From Arthrobacter sp. ES3-54 (GTDB lineage: Bacteria > Actinomycetota > Actinomycetes > Actinomycetales > Micrococcaceae), in contig NZ_JAQFIF010000005.1 in the NCBI RefSeq assembly GCF_029504395.1, forward strand, positions 276,819-340,818: DNA of 64,000 nucleotides, read 5' to 3'. Every line of letters starts with the position of its first letter. Position 1 is the stretch's first letter. Shown here in pieces: positions 54,828 to 63,810 of the stretch. The position numbers were made by a program, and so were the translations under genes. Below the pieces are notes generated by a model. That model had not been told where the DNA came from and did not search any database. It saw nothing but the letters and a program-made list of their open reading frames with translations.

Positions 54828-56459
54828 ATGAGCAACAGCTACGCCCCCACGCACCGCCCTGACAGCCCAGAGCAGTCCGGGCGGATACTGAGCGACCCGG
54901 TCCGGCACCCTTCCGGCGCCCCGGCCCCGGTGCTGACCAAGCGGGCGTTCGTCCTGATCCTTCTGACTCTGCTGGTCCCCGGCAGCGCCCAGATCGTCGC
55001 GGGCCAGCGCCGGCTCGGCCGGGCTGCGCTGCGCGTGACCTTCACGGTCTGGGCGCTGGCCCTTATCGCCGTGCTGCTCCTGCTTCTGTCCCGCTCCACG
55101 CTGATCAACATCCTCGCCGGCCCGGTGCCCTCGCTCTTGCTGGTGCTCGGCCTCGCGTTGCTGGCCATCGGCTGGGCTGCCCTGTTCCTGAACACCTTGC
55201 GGCTGATCCGGCCCGGGCTGCTTACCCCCAGGATCCGCCCCGCAGTGGTGCTGGCGCTGGTGCTGGCCATGATCCTCAGCAGCGGGTCCCTGGGCTACGC
55301 GGCCTACCTGCTCAACGTCAGCCGCGACGCCATCGGCAGTATCTTCTCCGGTTCCGGCCCCACCCTTGAGCCTTCCGAGGGCCGTTACAACTTCCTGATG
55401 ATGGGCGGCGACGCCGGAGCAGACCGCACGGGCCGCCGGCCTGACAGCCTCTCGGTGATCAGCGTCGATGCCAAGACCGGCAGCACGGCAATCATCTCCG
55501 TGCCCCGCAACCTCCAGAATGCGCAGTTCAGCGCGGACTCCCCGATGCGCCAGGTGTATCCGGAAGGCTACAACTGCGGCGACGAATGCCTGATCAACGC
55601 AATCAACACCGAGGTCACCAACCAACATCAGGACCTCTACCCCGGGGTGGCTGACCCCGGTGCGCAGGCCACCCTCGAAGCGGTGTCCGGAACGCTGGGC
55701 ATCAAGGTCCAGGCCTACGTGCTCGTGGACATGGACGGTTTTTCCAAGCTGATCGACGCCATGGGCGGCATCCGGATCAAGGCCGGCGGCTGGGTCCCCA
55801 TCAGCGGACCGATGGTGGATGAGGCCAACGGCATCCACGGCATGCCGGACGGCTGGATCCCGGCAGGCGACCAGACGCTCGACGGCTTCCACGCCCTCTG
55901 GTACGGGCGGTCCCGGGAATTCGTGGACGACTACGCCCGCATCCAGCGCCAGCAGTGCGTGCAGCAGGCGATGCTCAAGCAGCTCGACCCCGCAAAACTG
56001 CTGGCCAAGTTTGAGGACATCGCCAAGGCCGGCACCAAGGTGGTCGAATCGAACATCTCCTCCGGCCAGCTCGGCAGCTTCGTGGACCTGGCCATGAAGG
56101 CCAAGGGCCAGGACGTCAGCCGCCTGACCATCGGTCCGCCCGACTTCGACGCGGCTTTCTCCACGTCGCCGGACTTCGACATCATCCACCAGCGGGTGGC
56201 CAAACTGCTGGCCAGCCCGTCCGCCGGCGCCGCAGACGACAGTGTCCTGCAGCCCGGAACCGCCGCCGGGCCGCTCTCGGCCGCCGGTGCCGCGCCGGGT
56301 ACCCAGCCCCCTCCCTCGCCGTCGGACTTCACCCCGGTGACCACCACGCCGGACGGGCAGCCGATCACCGAAGGGATGCTCAACCAGTTCAAGCGCAACG
56401 GCGACGAGCAGTCCATCCGCGACCTCGTCGCCACGAACGGCAAGTGCGCGCCGCTCTAA
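54828..56459 (+). CDS. LytR-CpsA-Psr (LCP) family protein
   Basis: This 543-aa membrane protein is expected to attach polyprenyl-linked glycopolymers such as teichoic acids or capsule to peptidoglycan. Four N-terminal hydrophobic segments (residues about 40-165) precede the LCP domain. The domain has the key arginines and aspartates in DRTGRRPDSLSVISVD and IISVPRNLQ, then VDMDGFSKLIDAMGGI and HALWYGRSREFVDDYARIQRQ. Several membrane segments instead of one is unusual among LCP proteins in general. A Pro-rich linker and small tail follow. It starts 22 bp after purE. Confidence 0.9.
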   Translation: MSNSYAPTHRPDSPEQSGRILSDPVRHPSGAPAPVLTKRAFVLILLTLLVPGSAQIVAGQRRLGRAALRVTFTVWALALIAVLLLLLSRSTLINILAGPVPSLLLVLGLALLAIGWAALFLNTLRLIRPGLLTPRIRPAVVLALVLAMILSSGSLGYAAYLLNVSRDAIGSIFSGSGPTLEPSEGRYNFLMMGGDAGADRTGRRPDSLSVISVDAKTGSTAIISVPRNLQNAQFSADSPMRQVYPEGYNCGDECLINAINTEVTNQHQDLYPGVADPGAQATLEAVSGTLGIKVQAYVLVDMDGFSKLIDAMGGIRIKAGGWVPISGPMVDEANGIHGMPDGWIPAGDQTLDGFHALWYGRSREFVDDYARIQRQQCVQQAMLKQLDPAKLLAKFEDIAKAGTKVVESNISSGQLGSFVDLAMKAKGQDVSRLTIGPPDFDAAFSTSPDFDIIHQRVAKLLASPSAGAADDSVLQPGTAAGPLSAAGAAPGTQPPPSPSDFTPVTTTPDGQPITEGMLNQFKRNGDEQSIRDLVATNGKCAPL

Positions 56460-56547
56460 CACTGGGCCGCATGGCGTCCACCCGCGCCGCTTCCCGGGCG
56501 CGGGTGCCCGGCCCAGAGCGACCGCAGCAGTTTGACCACAATTCATT

Positions 56548-56577
56548 GACGAGACATTTCGTTAGACGAGACATTTC
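56548..56577. repeat. 17-bp-period direct repeat upstream of manA
   Basis: GACGAGACATTTC occurs at 56548-56560 and again at 56565-56577. A degenerate third unit (TTCACAAGACAG) follows. The repeats lie 25-55 bp before the manA ATG, where a regulator could bind, but no known operator was recognised. Confidence 0.5.
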
Positions 56578-56601
56578 ATTTCACAAGACAGGGACCAGGC
56601 C

Positions 56602-57891
56602 ATGTACGAACTTGAGAACGTCCTCCGGCCCTATGCCTGGGGCTCCCCGACGGCGATCGCCAAACTGCTCGGCAGGCCGGCGTCCGGCGGACCCGAGGCG
56701 GAGCTCTGGATCGGCGCCCACCCGGACTCCCCCTCTGTTGCGCTGACGCCGGCGGCCGGGGGTGCCGGCCGGCACGCGCCCGAAACGCACGACGACGGAC
56801 GGCTCGCGCTGGACGCCCTGATCGCCGAGGATCCGGAACACTGCCTGGGCGGCGCGAGCGTGGCCGCCTTTGGCCCGCGGCTGCCGTTCCTGCTCAAAGT
56901 CCTCGCGGCCGAGACGCCGCTGTCCCTGCAGGTGCACCCTACGCTGGCCCAAGCCCGGGAGGGCTTCGCACGTGAAGAAGCCGCCGGCGTGGACCCCGCC
57001 GCCCCGGACCGCAACTACAAGGATGCCTTCCACAAACCGGAAATGATCTTCGCGCTGACCCCGTTCGAGGCGCTCTGCGGTTTCCGGCCGGCGGCGGAAT
57101 CGCGGGCAGTCTTCCAGCACCTGGCAGCATGTTTCGACCTCGCCGGGCTGGAGTTGCCGCCGGTTGTTCCGCTGCTGCTCGAGGACCTGGCGCAGCCGGA
57201 CGAGCCCGCGGCCCTCCGCTCCGCCTTTGAGCGGCTCATCGCCGGCGGCGAGGACGTCTCGCACGCCACGGAGATGATCGTGGCGGCCCTCGTCTCCGGC
57301 GCGCCCATGGGTTCGCACGTGGCGGAGCTGACCACCGTGGTGAACCTCAACCATGACTACCCCGGAGACCCGGGCGTCCTGATTTCGCTGCTGCTGAATC
57401 GGATCTCGCTCGCGCCGGGTGAGGCCGTCTACCTGCCGGCCGGAAACGTCCATGCCTACCTCCACGGGCTCGGGATCGAGGTCATGGCGTCCTCGGACAA
57501 CGTGCTCCGCGGCGGGCTCACGCCCAAATTCGTGGACGTGCCGGAGCTGCTCAAGACGGTCGCGTTCGAGGCCGTCGCAGTGCCCATGCTCCCCGCCGAG
57601 ACCACAATGCTGGGCCAGGAACTCTTCCGTCCGCCGTTCCGGGAATTCCAGCTGCAGCGAATTGTTCTGGAGCCCGGGGCGGAGCCGGTCCCGCTGGCGC
57701 AGTCCGGTGCCGCCGTCGTCATCGTCACGGCCGGCTCCGTCCGGCTCGACTCCCCGAAGGGTGAGCTGCGGCTGGAACGGGGCGCCAGTGCCTTCCTGCC
57801 CGCCGCCGAGGCCCCGGTCAACGTCCACGCCGTCTCCGGCGCCACCGGCCCCGCCCTGGCATTCGCCGTCACCACCGCATTGGAAGGCTGA
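56602..57891 (+). CDS. manA: Mannose-6-phosphate isomerase, class I
   Basis: This 429-aa zinc enzyme interconverts fructose 6-phosphate and mannose 6-phosphate, feeding GDP-mannose for glycans. Zinc-ligand and active-site regions LSLQVHPT, DAFHKPEMIFALTPFEALCG and YLPAGNVHAYLHGLGIEVM are intact. The mannose made here could serve the Pmt mannosyltransferase elsewhere in the window. The femX-like gene starts 4 bp downstream, so they are an operon. Confidence 0.95.
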   Translation: MYELENVLRPYAWGSPTAIAKLLGRPASGGPEAELWIGAHPDSPSVALTPAAGGAGRHAPETHDDGRLALDALIAEDPEHCLGGASVAAFGPRLPFLLKVLAAETPLSLQVHPTLAQAREGFAREEAAGVDPAAPDRNYKDAFHKPEMIFALTPFEALCGFRPAAESRAVFQHLAACFDLAGLELPPVVPLLLEDLAQPDEPAALRSAFERLIAGGEDVSHATEMIVAALVSGAPMGSHVAELTTVVNLNHDYPGDPGVLISLLLNRISLAPGEAVYLPAGNVHAYLHGLGIEVMASSDNVLRGGLTPKFVDVPELLKTVAFEAVAVPMLPAETTMLGQELFRPPFREFQLQRIVLEPGAEPVPLAQSGAAVVIVTAGSVRLDSPKGELRLERGASAFLPAAEAPVNVHAVSGATGPALAFAVTTALEG

Positions 57892-57895
57892 CACC

Positions 57896-58867
57896 ATGGA
57901 CTATTTCCTGCAGAGCCCGCAATGGGCACAGTTCCAGCGGGCGCTGGGGCGCACCGTCCACGAACAGGCCGGCCCCGGATGGCGCTTCCTCGCGGTCGAG
58001 GAATCCAATCCGGCCGGTAAACTCCTGTACGCCCCTTACGGACCGGTGGCCGAATCGCTGGCAGCGTTCGACGCCGCACTGGCGGCCCTGACGGACCTCG
58101 CCCGGGCCAGCGGCGCCGTGTTTGTCCGGGTTGAGCCGGTCACGGCAGGGTTCACTGCCGCCGAGGCCGACGCGGTACTCCGCAGCCGCGGCCTGCAGCC
58201 GGCTCCGGTCAGCCAACAGCCCGAGCTCAGCTGGATTGTGGACCTCGACCGGGATTTCAAGGACGTCCTCGCGGACATGAAGCCGGCCAACCGGAACCTG
58301 TTCCGCAACATCCACAAGAAGGGCGTGACATTCCGCTCCAGCCAGGATCCGGCCGAGATCACCGTCCTCCTGGAGTTCTTGCACATGACGGCCGCCCGTA
58401 ACGGCTTCAAGCCCCAAAGCGACGAGTACCTGAGCCAGGTGGCCCGCTCGCTGATGCCGGCCGGAGCCGCGACGCTGTTCATCGCGGAGCTCGACGGCCA
58501 CCCCATCGCCGCGGCCCTGGCCTACGATTCGGCCGACACCCGGACCTACGCCCATGCCGCCCTCGATGACACCCACCGCAAGCTCAGCGCGGGAATCCCC
58601 CTGCTCGTCACGCTGATCGCGGACGCCCAGGCCAATGGCCTCAAGTACGTGGACCTCTGGGGCGTGGCGCCGGCGGACCAGCCCGACCACAAATGGGCCG
58701 GGTTCACCGCGTTCAAGAAGTCGTTCGGCGGCCGCGGGATCGCGTATCCCGGAACGTGGGACCTGCCGGTCCGGAAGGTGCGCTACGGCAGCTACCAGCT
58801 GGCCCGCAAGGGCGCCCAGCTCGCGAAGAAGCTCCGAGCCCGGTCCCGGGCCCTCGCCAACCGCTAG
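57896..58867 (+). CDS. FemAB-type peptidyltransferase (lipid II interpeptide-bridge formation)
   Basis: This 323-aa protein has two GNAT-like subdomains. Such enzymes use aminoacyl-tRNA to add bridge amino acids to the lysine of lipid II, consistent with interpeptide bridges in Arthrobacter-type cell walls. Visible are YFLQSPQWAQFQRALG, WIVDLDRDFKDVLADM, KPANRNLFRNIHKKGV, AALDDTHRKLSAG and YVDLWGVAPADQPDHKWAGF. The ATG at 57896 starts just after manA; the longer frame to 57419 only overlaps manA. Which amino acid is added cannot be told. Confidence 0.87.
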   Translation: MDYFLQSPQWAQFQRALGRTVHEQAGPGWRFLAVEESNPAGKLLYAPYGPVAESLAAFDAALAALTDLARASGAVFVRVEPVTAGFTAAEADAVLRSRGLQPAPVSQQPELSWIVDLDRDFKDVLADMKPANRNLFRNIHKKGVTFRSSQDPAEITVLLEFLHMTAARNGFKPQSDEYLSQVARSLMPAGAATLFIAELDGHPIAAALAYDSADTRTYAHAALDDTHRKLSAGIPLLVTLIADAQANGLKYVDLWGVAPADQPDHKWAGFTAFKKSFGGRGIAYPGTWDLPVRKVRYGSYQLARKGAQLAKKLRARSRALANR

Positions 58868-58879
58868 GGAGTAAGACGA

Positions 58880-58913
58880 CGAATCCCGGGTCGCGGAGGC
58901 GGCCCGGGATTCG
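58880..58913. terminator. Bidirectional terminator between femAB-like and glpX genes
   Basis: CGAATCCCGGG (58880-58890) pairs with CCCGGGATTCG (58903-58913) around a 12-nt loop. It lies between two convergent stop codons and fits a shared terminator. Confidence 0.75.
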
Positions 58914-58939
58914 CGGTATTCAGTAGTGCCCCGCAGGTG

Positions 58940-59977
58940 CTAGTTCTTGCGGGCGTAGCCTTCCCACTTGCTGGCCTGGTGCTCGCCGTCGACGAAGCGG
59001 ATGGTGCCGGACTTCGAGCGCATCACGATGGACTGGGTGAGGACCTTGTCCTTGGAGTAGCGGACGCCCTTGAGGAGGTCGCCGTCGGTGATGCCCGTGG
59101 CCGCGAAGTAGCAGTTGTCGCTGGAGACGAGGTCGTTGGTCGAGAGCACGCGCTCGAGGTCGTGGCCGGCGTCGATCGCCTTCTGCTTCTCCTCGTCGCT
59201 CGTGGGCCACAGGCGGCCCTGGATGACGCCGCCGAGGGACTTGATGGCGCAGGCCGAAACGATGCCTTCCGGGGTTCCGCCGATGCCCATGAGGGCGTCG
59301 ACGCCGGTGCCGGCACGCGCCGCAGCGATGGCGCCGGCGACGTCGCCGTCCATGATGAACTTCGTGCGGGCGCCGGCTTCGCGGATTTCCTCCACGAGGG
59401 GGCGGTGCCGGTCGCGGTCCAGGATCATCACGTTGAGCTGGTTGACCTTGACGCCCTTGGCCTTGGCGATGAGGTGCAGGTTCTGTTTGACGGGGAGGCG
59501 CAGGTCCACCATGTCGGCCGCTTCCGGGCCGGTCACCAGCTTCTCCATGTAGAACACCGCGGAGGGATCGAACATGGAACCGCGTTCCGCGACGGCCAGG
59601 ACGGCGAGGGCGTTGTTGATGCCGAGGGCAGCGAGGCGGGTTCCGTCGATGGGATCGACGGCAACGTCGCACTCGGGGCCGGTGCCGTCACCGACGTTCT
59701 CGCCGTTGAACAGCATCGGGGCTTCGTCCTTCTCGCCCTCGCCGATGACCACAACACCGTTGAAGTGGACAGTCTGGAGGAAGGAACGCATGGCGTCCAC
59801 AGCGGCGCCGTCGGCCTTGTTCTTGTCGCCGAAGCCCACCCAGTGACCACCGGCGATGGCCGCGGCCTCGGTGACGCGGACAAGTTCCAGTGCGAGATTG
59901 CGGTCAGGCTCGTCGATCCCGACGGCGAGCGAGGGGGAAAGCGTGGAGTACTTCTGGGACATGGGCGCTGGTGTCAC
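58940..59977 (-). CDS. glpX: Fructose-1,6-bisphosphatase, class II
   Basis: This 345-aa metal-dependent phosphatase makes fructose 6-phosphate in gluconeogenesis and is the main FBPase of many actinobacteria. Motifs are VVIGEGEKDEAPML, CDVAVDPIDGTRLAALG, MDGDVAGAIAAARAGTGVD and GIGGTPEGIVSACAIK. The GTG at 59977 has AGAGG five bases upstream; the ATG at 59962 is an alternative and the frame to 60085 is unlikely. The divergent DUF4245 gene is the usual neighbour. Confidence 0.94.
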   Translation of the reverse strand: MTPAPMSQKYSTLSPSLAVGIDEPDRNLALELVRVTEAAAIAGGHWVGFGDKNKADGAAVDAMRSFLQTVHFNGVVVIGEGEKDEAPMLFNGENVGDGTGPECDVAVDPIDGTRLAALGINNALAVLAVAERGSMFDPSAVFYMEKLVTGPEAADMVDLRLPVKQNLHLIAKAKGVKVNQLNVMILDRDRHRPLVEEIREAGARTKFIMDGDVAGAIAAARAGTGVDALMGIGGTPEGIVSACAIKSLGGVIQGRLWPTSDEEKQKAIDAGHDLERVLSTNDLVSSDNCYFAATGITDGDLLKGVRYSKDKVLTQSIVMRSKSGTIRFVDGEHQASKWEGYARKN

Positions 59978-60165
59978 GTGAACCTCTTCTTCGAGTGGCG
60001 GTCGTTGAACCCGTACGGCCAGGATCGATCCGTCGCGGTGATTCGTCTGATAATGATCATAGTCGGGGCGGGCCCGCAAGGTCATGGGATGACCGGTGCG
60101 TGACGCACTTCACCTCTGGGCGGCCTCTGCGCCGCGAATGTGAGATCGGCCCGGACATGCGCGAC

Positions 60166-60171
60166 TATAGA
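60166..60171 (+). promoter_or_regulatory. Possible -10 box of a leaderless DUF4245 transcript
   Basis: TATAGA lies 3 nt before the GTG start codon, so transcription would begin at or just inside the start codon. No good -35 hexamer was found, and no Shine-Dalgarno sequence is available for the GTG. An in-frame ATG at 60157 is an alternative start. Confidence 0.3.
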
Positions 60172-60174
60172 GGG

Positions 60175-60891
60175 GTGAGTGAATTGCAGGACACCTCCCC
60201 CGCCGCCCCCGGTTCTCCGGCTGGCAGCTCCCCCGCGGCCGGCCCGGACACTTCCGGACAGCCACCGGCGAAGCCCGTCATCGCCGCCGCTGCGGCCAAG
60301 CGCGCCAATGCCTCCGTCATGGGCATGATCATCGCCCTGGTGGTGAGCATCGCCGCGTTCCTGCCGATCGTCCTCATGAACCCCTCTCCCAAGACCGACG
60401 GTTACCGGCCCAACATCAACGTCAGCGCCTCCGCGCAGAACGCGGCGGCTGTGGCAGGGTTCACACCCGTGGCGGCCGATACCGGCGACACATTTCGCGC
60501 AAACTACGCCCGCTGGGAGTCAGGAGCCGGCAGCGGCGTCCCCGCCTGGGAAGTCGGCTACCTGACGCCCAAGGAATCCTTCATAGCCCTCGTGCAGACC
60601 CGCCAGGCCAACCCCACCTGGCTCCTGCAGCAGACCAAGAACGCGCCAGTGACCGGCACCCGTAACGCGGGCGGCCGGGACTGGGAACTGCACGACACCG
60701 GTAAGGGCGAGAAATCCATGGTGCTGGCCGAGCGCGGCACCACCGTGATCCTGTCCGGATCCGCGACGCTGGAGGAGTTCTCCACCCTGGCCGAGGCAGT
60801 GGTGAAGTCACTTGTTGCCAATCCGCCTGCGGGCACGCAGGCTCCCACGCCGGGCGCAACAGTTTCCCCAACGGCCGCCCCTTCACCGTAA
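60175..60891 (+). CDS. DUF4245 domain-containing membrane-anchored protein
   Basis: The 238-aa protein has a Pro/Ala-rich start, one membrane segment (VMGMIIALVVSIAAFLPIVL) and an extracytoplasmic DUF4245 domain (YRPNINVSASAQNAA, FRANYARWESGAGSGVPAWE, ending with VILSGSATLEEFSTLA). The GTG at 60175 was chosen because family members start with a similar SEL segment. A TATAGA box lies at 60166-60171, too close for a leader, so the transcript may be leaderless. Its place opposite glpX is conserved; the function is unknown. Confidence 0.85.
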   Translation: MSELQDTSPAAPGSPAGSSPAAGPDTSGQPPAKPVIAAAAAKRANASVMGMIIALVVSIAAFLPIVLMNPSPKTDGYRPNINVSASAQNAAAVAGFTPVAADTGDTFRANYARWESGAGSGVPAWEVGYLTPKESFIALVQTRQANPTWLLQQTKNAPVTGTRNAGGRDWELHDTGKGEKSMVLAERGTTVILSGSATLEEFSTLAEAVVKSLVANPPAGTQAPTPGATVSPTAAPSP

Positions 60892-60900
60892 AGTGGCCAC

Positions 60901-61515
60901 GTGGCTACTTATCTGACTCCCGCGCTCGCCTGGCAGCGTCTCCGTGAAGGCAACAAGCGATTCGTCGCCGGCACTTCCTCACACCCCAACCAGGACGCGT
61001 CGCGGCGCTCGTCGCTGGTCGAAAACCAGCACCCCTTCGCGGTGATCTTCGGCTGCGCCGACTCCAGGCTCGCCGCCGAAATCATCTTCGACCTCGGCCT
61101 CGGCGACGCCTTTGTCGTCCGCACCGCCGGCCAGGTGATCGACGACGCCGTGCTCGGCTCGCTGGAATACAGCGTCAGCGAACTGGACGTCCCGCTGATC
61201 GTCGTCCTGGGGCACGACCATTGTGGCGCTGTCACCGCAACCAAGAACGCCGTGGAAACCGGCCAGATGCCGGTCGGTTTCATCCGCAGCCTGGTGGAGC
61301 GGATCACCCCGTCCGTGTTGACCTCGCTGCGTAACAATCAGACCGACATCAACGACATGGTGGTCGAAAACGTCAAGCAGACCTCGCAGCGGCTGGTGGA
61401 CAGTTCCCGGGTGATTTCGGGTGCCGTCGACAGCGGCCGCACCGCCGTGATCGGTCTCGCGTACAGCCTTTCTGACGGCCGGGCCGACCTCGTCTCCAGC
61501 ATCGGCCGGCTCTAA
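60901..61515 (+). CDS. Beta-class carbonic anhydrase
   Basis: This 204-aa zinc enzyme interconverts CO2 and bicarbonate. Zinc ligands are Cys52 in GCADSR, His105 and Cys108 in GHDHCGAV, with the catalytic Asp54-Arg56 dyad present. Length is normal. The GTG start lies 9 bp after the DUF4245 stop, so they are probably co-transcribed. Confidence 0.93.
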   Translation: MATYLTPALAWQRLREGNKRFVAGTSSHPNQDASRRSSLVENQHPFAVIFGCADSRLAAEIIFDLGLGDAFVVRTAGQVIDDAVLGSLEYSVSELDVPLIVVLGHDHCGAVTATKNAVETGQMPVGFIRSLVERITPSVLTSLRNNQTDINDMVVENVKQTSQRLVDSSRVISGAVDSGRTAVIGLAYSLSDGRADLVSSIGRL

Positions 61516-61586
61516 ACCCCGGCGCCCTGCCCCTGCAGACCGTTCACGGTTTTCGATGGGACTCCCACTCCCAATAAGCTAGCCCC

Positions 61587-63023
61587 ATGACTTCCACAGA
61601 TGAGTTGAACACCGAAGAGTTCCGCATTGAACACGACACGATGGGCGAAGTCCGCGTTCCCGTTAACGCCCTGTACCGCGCGCAGACGCAGCGGGCAGTC
61701 GAGAACTTCCCGATCTCCGGCAAAACCCTGGAACGCGCCCACATCGAAGCCCTGGCACGGGTGAAGAAGGCTGCCGCCCAGGCGAACGCCGAACTGGGGG
61801 TGCTCGATGGCGAGCTCGCCCAGGCGATCGCCGACGCTGCCGACGAGGTCGCGGCCGGCAAGTACGACGGCGACTTCCCGATCGACGTCTTCCAGACCGG
61901 GTCCGGCACGTCCTCCAACATGAACACCAACGAGGTCCTCGCCGAGCTCGCCTCCCGCGCCCTCAAGGCCGCCGGCAGCGACAAAGTTGTCCACCCGAAC
62001 GACCACGTCAACGCCTCACAGTCCTCCAACGACGTCTTCCCGACCTCCGTCCACGTCGCCGCCACGTCCGCGCTGATCAATGACCTGATCCCGGCCCTCG
62101 GCTACTTGGCAGAGTCACTGGAGCGCAAGGCCGCAGAATTCAAGGACGTTGTGAAGTCCGGCCGCACGCACCTCATGGACGCCACCCCTGTCACCCTGGG
62201 CCAGGAGTTCGGCGGCTACGCCGCCCAGGTCCGCTACGGCATCGAGCGCATCAACGCCTCCCTCCCCCGCGTCGCAGAGGTCCCGCTCGGCGGAACCGCC
62301 GTGGGCACCGGCATCAACACCCCGGCCGGCTTCCCGGAGCGCGTGATCGAACTGCTGGCGGCCGACACCGGGCTGCCCCTGACGGAGGCCCGCGACCACT
62401 TCGAGGCCCAGGCGAACCGGGACGGTCTCATCGAGGCGTCGAGCCAGCTGCGCAATATTGCGATCTCCTTCATGAAGATCAACAACGACCTGCGCTGGAT
62501 GGGCTCCGGCCCCAACACCGGCCTCGGCGAAATCGCGATCCCGGACCTGCAGCCCGGCTCCTCGATCATGCCCGGCAAGGTCAATCCGGTCATCTGCGAA
62601 GCCTCCATCATGGTCTGCGCCCAAGTGATCGGCAACGACACCGCGATCGCGTGGTCCGGCACCAACGGCGCCTTCGAACTCAACGTCGGCATCCCGGTCA
62701 TGGCCGCCAACCTCCTTGAATCCGTGCGCCTGCTGGCCAACACCAGCCGCGTCATGGCCGACAAGATGATCGACGGCATCACCGCCAACGTGGAGCGCGC
62801 CCGTTTCCTCGCCGAGGCCTCGCCGTCGATCGTGACCCCGCTGAACAAGTTCATCGGTTACGAGAACGCCGCCAAGATCGCCAAGAAGGCGGTGGCCGAG
62901 GGCCTGACCATCCGCGAAACCGTCGTCTCCATGGGCTTCCTCGAGCGCGGTGAACTGACCGAAGAGCAGCTCGACACCGCCCTGGACGTCATGTCCATGA
63001 CGCGCCCGCCGCACAAGGCCTAG
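61587..63023 (+). CDS. fumC: Class II fumarate hydratase
   Basis: This 478-aa homotetrameric TCA-cycle enzyme hydrates fumarate to malate. The superfamily signature [12 protein letters not shown] is present near residue 325, along with [27 protein letters not shown] and [17 protein letters not shown]. It lies 71 bp after the carbonic anhydrase and ends at a strong terminator. Confidence 0.97.
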   Translation: MTSTDELNTEEFRIEHDTMGEVRVPVNALYRAQTQRAVENFPISGKTLERAHIEALARVKKAAAQANAELGVLDGELAQAIADAADEVAAGKYDGDFPIDVFQTGSGTSSNMNTNEVLAELASRALKAAGSDKVVHPNDHVNASQSSNDVFPTSVHVAATSALINDLIPALGYLAESLERKAAEFKDVVKSGRTHLMDATPVTLGQEFGGYAAQVRYGIERINASLPRVAEVPLGGTAVGTGINTPAGFPERVIELLAADTGLPLTEARDHFEAQANRDGLIEASSQLRNIAISFMKINNDLRWMGSGPNTGLGEIAIPDLQPGSSIMPGKVNPVICEASIMVCAQVIGNDTAIAWSGTNGAFELNVGIPVMAANLLESVRLLANTSRVMADKMIDGITANVERARFLAEASPSIVTPLNKFIGYENAAKIAKKAVAEGLTIRETVVSMGFLERGELTEEQLDTALDVMSMTRPPHKA

Positions 63024-63061
63024 CGACTCCGGGCGGCCACACCGCCCCGCAGAGAACATCC

Positions 63062-63103
63062 GCCGCCGGCCGGCCCCCTTCCTGAAGGGTGCCGGCCGGC
63101 GGC
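63062..63103. terminator. Terminator hairpin between fumC and the VWA gene
   Basis: GCCGCCGGCCGGC (63062-63074) pairs with its complement at 63091-63103. An inner CCTT/AAGG stem gives a long nested hairpin. It lies between convergent stop codons. Confidence 0.8.
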
Positions 63104-63141
63104 ATGTCTGCACCGCATGTCAGAACACCGCATCTCTAAAG

Positions 63142-63810
63142 CTAGACCCGGGGCGGTTCTCCGCCGGCTGCCTCCCGCTCCTCCGCCGTGTAGGCTGCTG
63201 CCGCGGCGGCGTCCGCCATGCTGGCACCCCCGATCCGTGCCTCCCGCAACCGCCGCGTCTTGGCGGACTGGACGGAAAAGGCAGCATCGACGTTCCCGGC
63301 GGCATAGGTCAGGGCGTCCTCGGCGCGGATGCCTAGGCTGCCCGCCGTCAACACGGCGTCCTGGTTGGCGCCCAAATACGTGAATTGCCAGCCCCACTGA
63401 CTCTGCTGCCGCTGGACCAGGGCCTTGACCAGTTCGCCCGTGGCCTCGCGCGAAGAGTTCTCATGCCCGTCCGTCAGCACGGCCACAAGCACAGTGCCGG
63501 GGCGCTGGTCCTCCGGAAGGGCCGCAAGTTCCGCACCCGCTTCCCCGATCAGCCGGACCATGGCGTCGTGCAGGGCGGTGCTGCCCCGCGGCTGCAGGTC
63601 CAGGGCGGGCACGTCCTGGATGTCCATCGAGGCGTAGACGCGCTCGTAGGTGTCATCGAACTGCGCGAGCGAGAGCCGGCACCGGCCCGCCACCGCCTGC
63701 TGTTCGCGCACGAACGCCGCAAACCCGCCCACAGTGTCATCGGCGATGGCGCTCATCGAACCGGAACGGTCCAGGAGGACGTACACGTGCGTCAGGGCTG
63801 AATCTGTCAT
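63142..63810 (-). CDS. VWA-domain protein
   Basis: This 222-aa protein has a von Willebrand A fold with a complete MIDAS: VLLDRSGSM (about residue 14), the Thr loop GSTALHDAM and VAVLTDGHENSS. No signal peptide or membrane segment is seen, so it is cytosolic. The Ala-rich tail (MADAAAAAAYTAEEREA) may be a helix. The start was moved to ATG 63810, preceded by GGGGAAG; the frame to 63885 is unlikely. It has no MoxR partner beside it. The function is unknown. Confidence 0.85.
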   Translation of the reverse strand: MTDSALTHVYVLLDRSGSMSAIADDTVGGFAAFVREQQAVAGRCRLSLAQFDDTYERVYASMDIQDVPALDLQPRGSTALHDAMVRLIGEAGAELAALPEDQRPGTVLVAVLTDGHENSSREATGELVKALVQRQQSQWGWQFTYLGANQDAVLTAGSLGIRAEDALTYAAGNVDAAFSVQSAKTRRLREARIGGASMADAAAAAAYTAEEREAAGGEPPRV

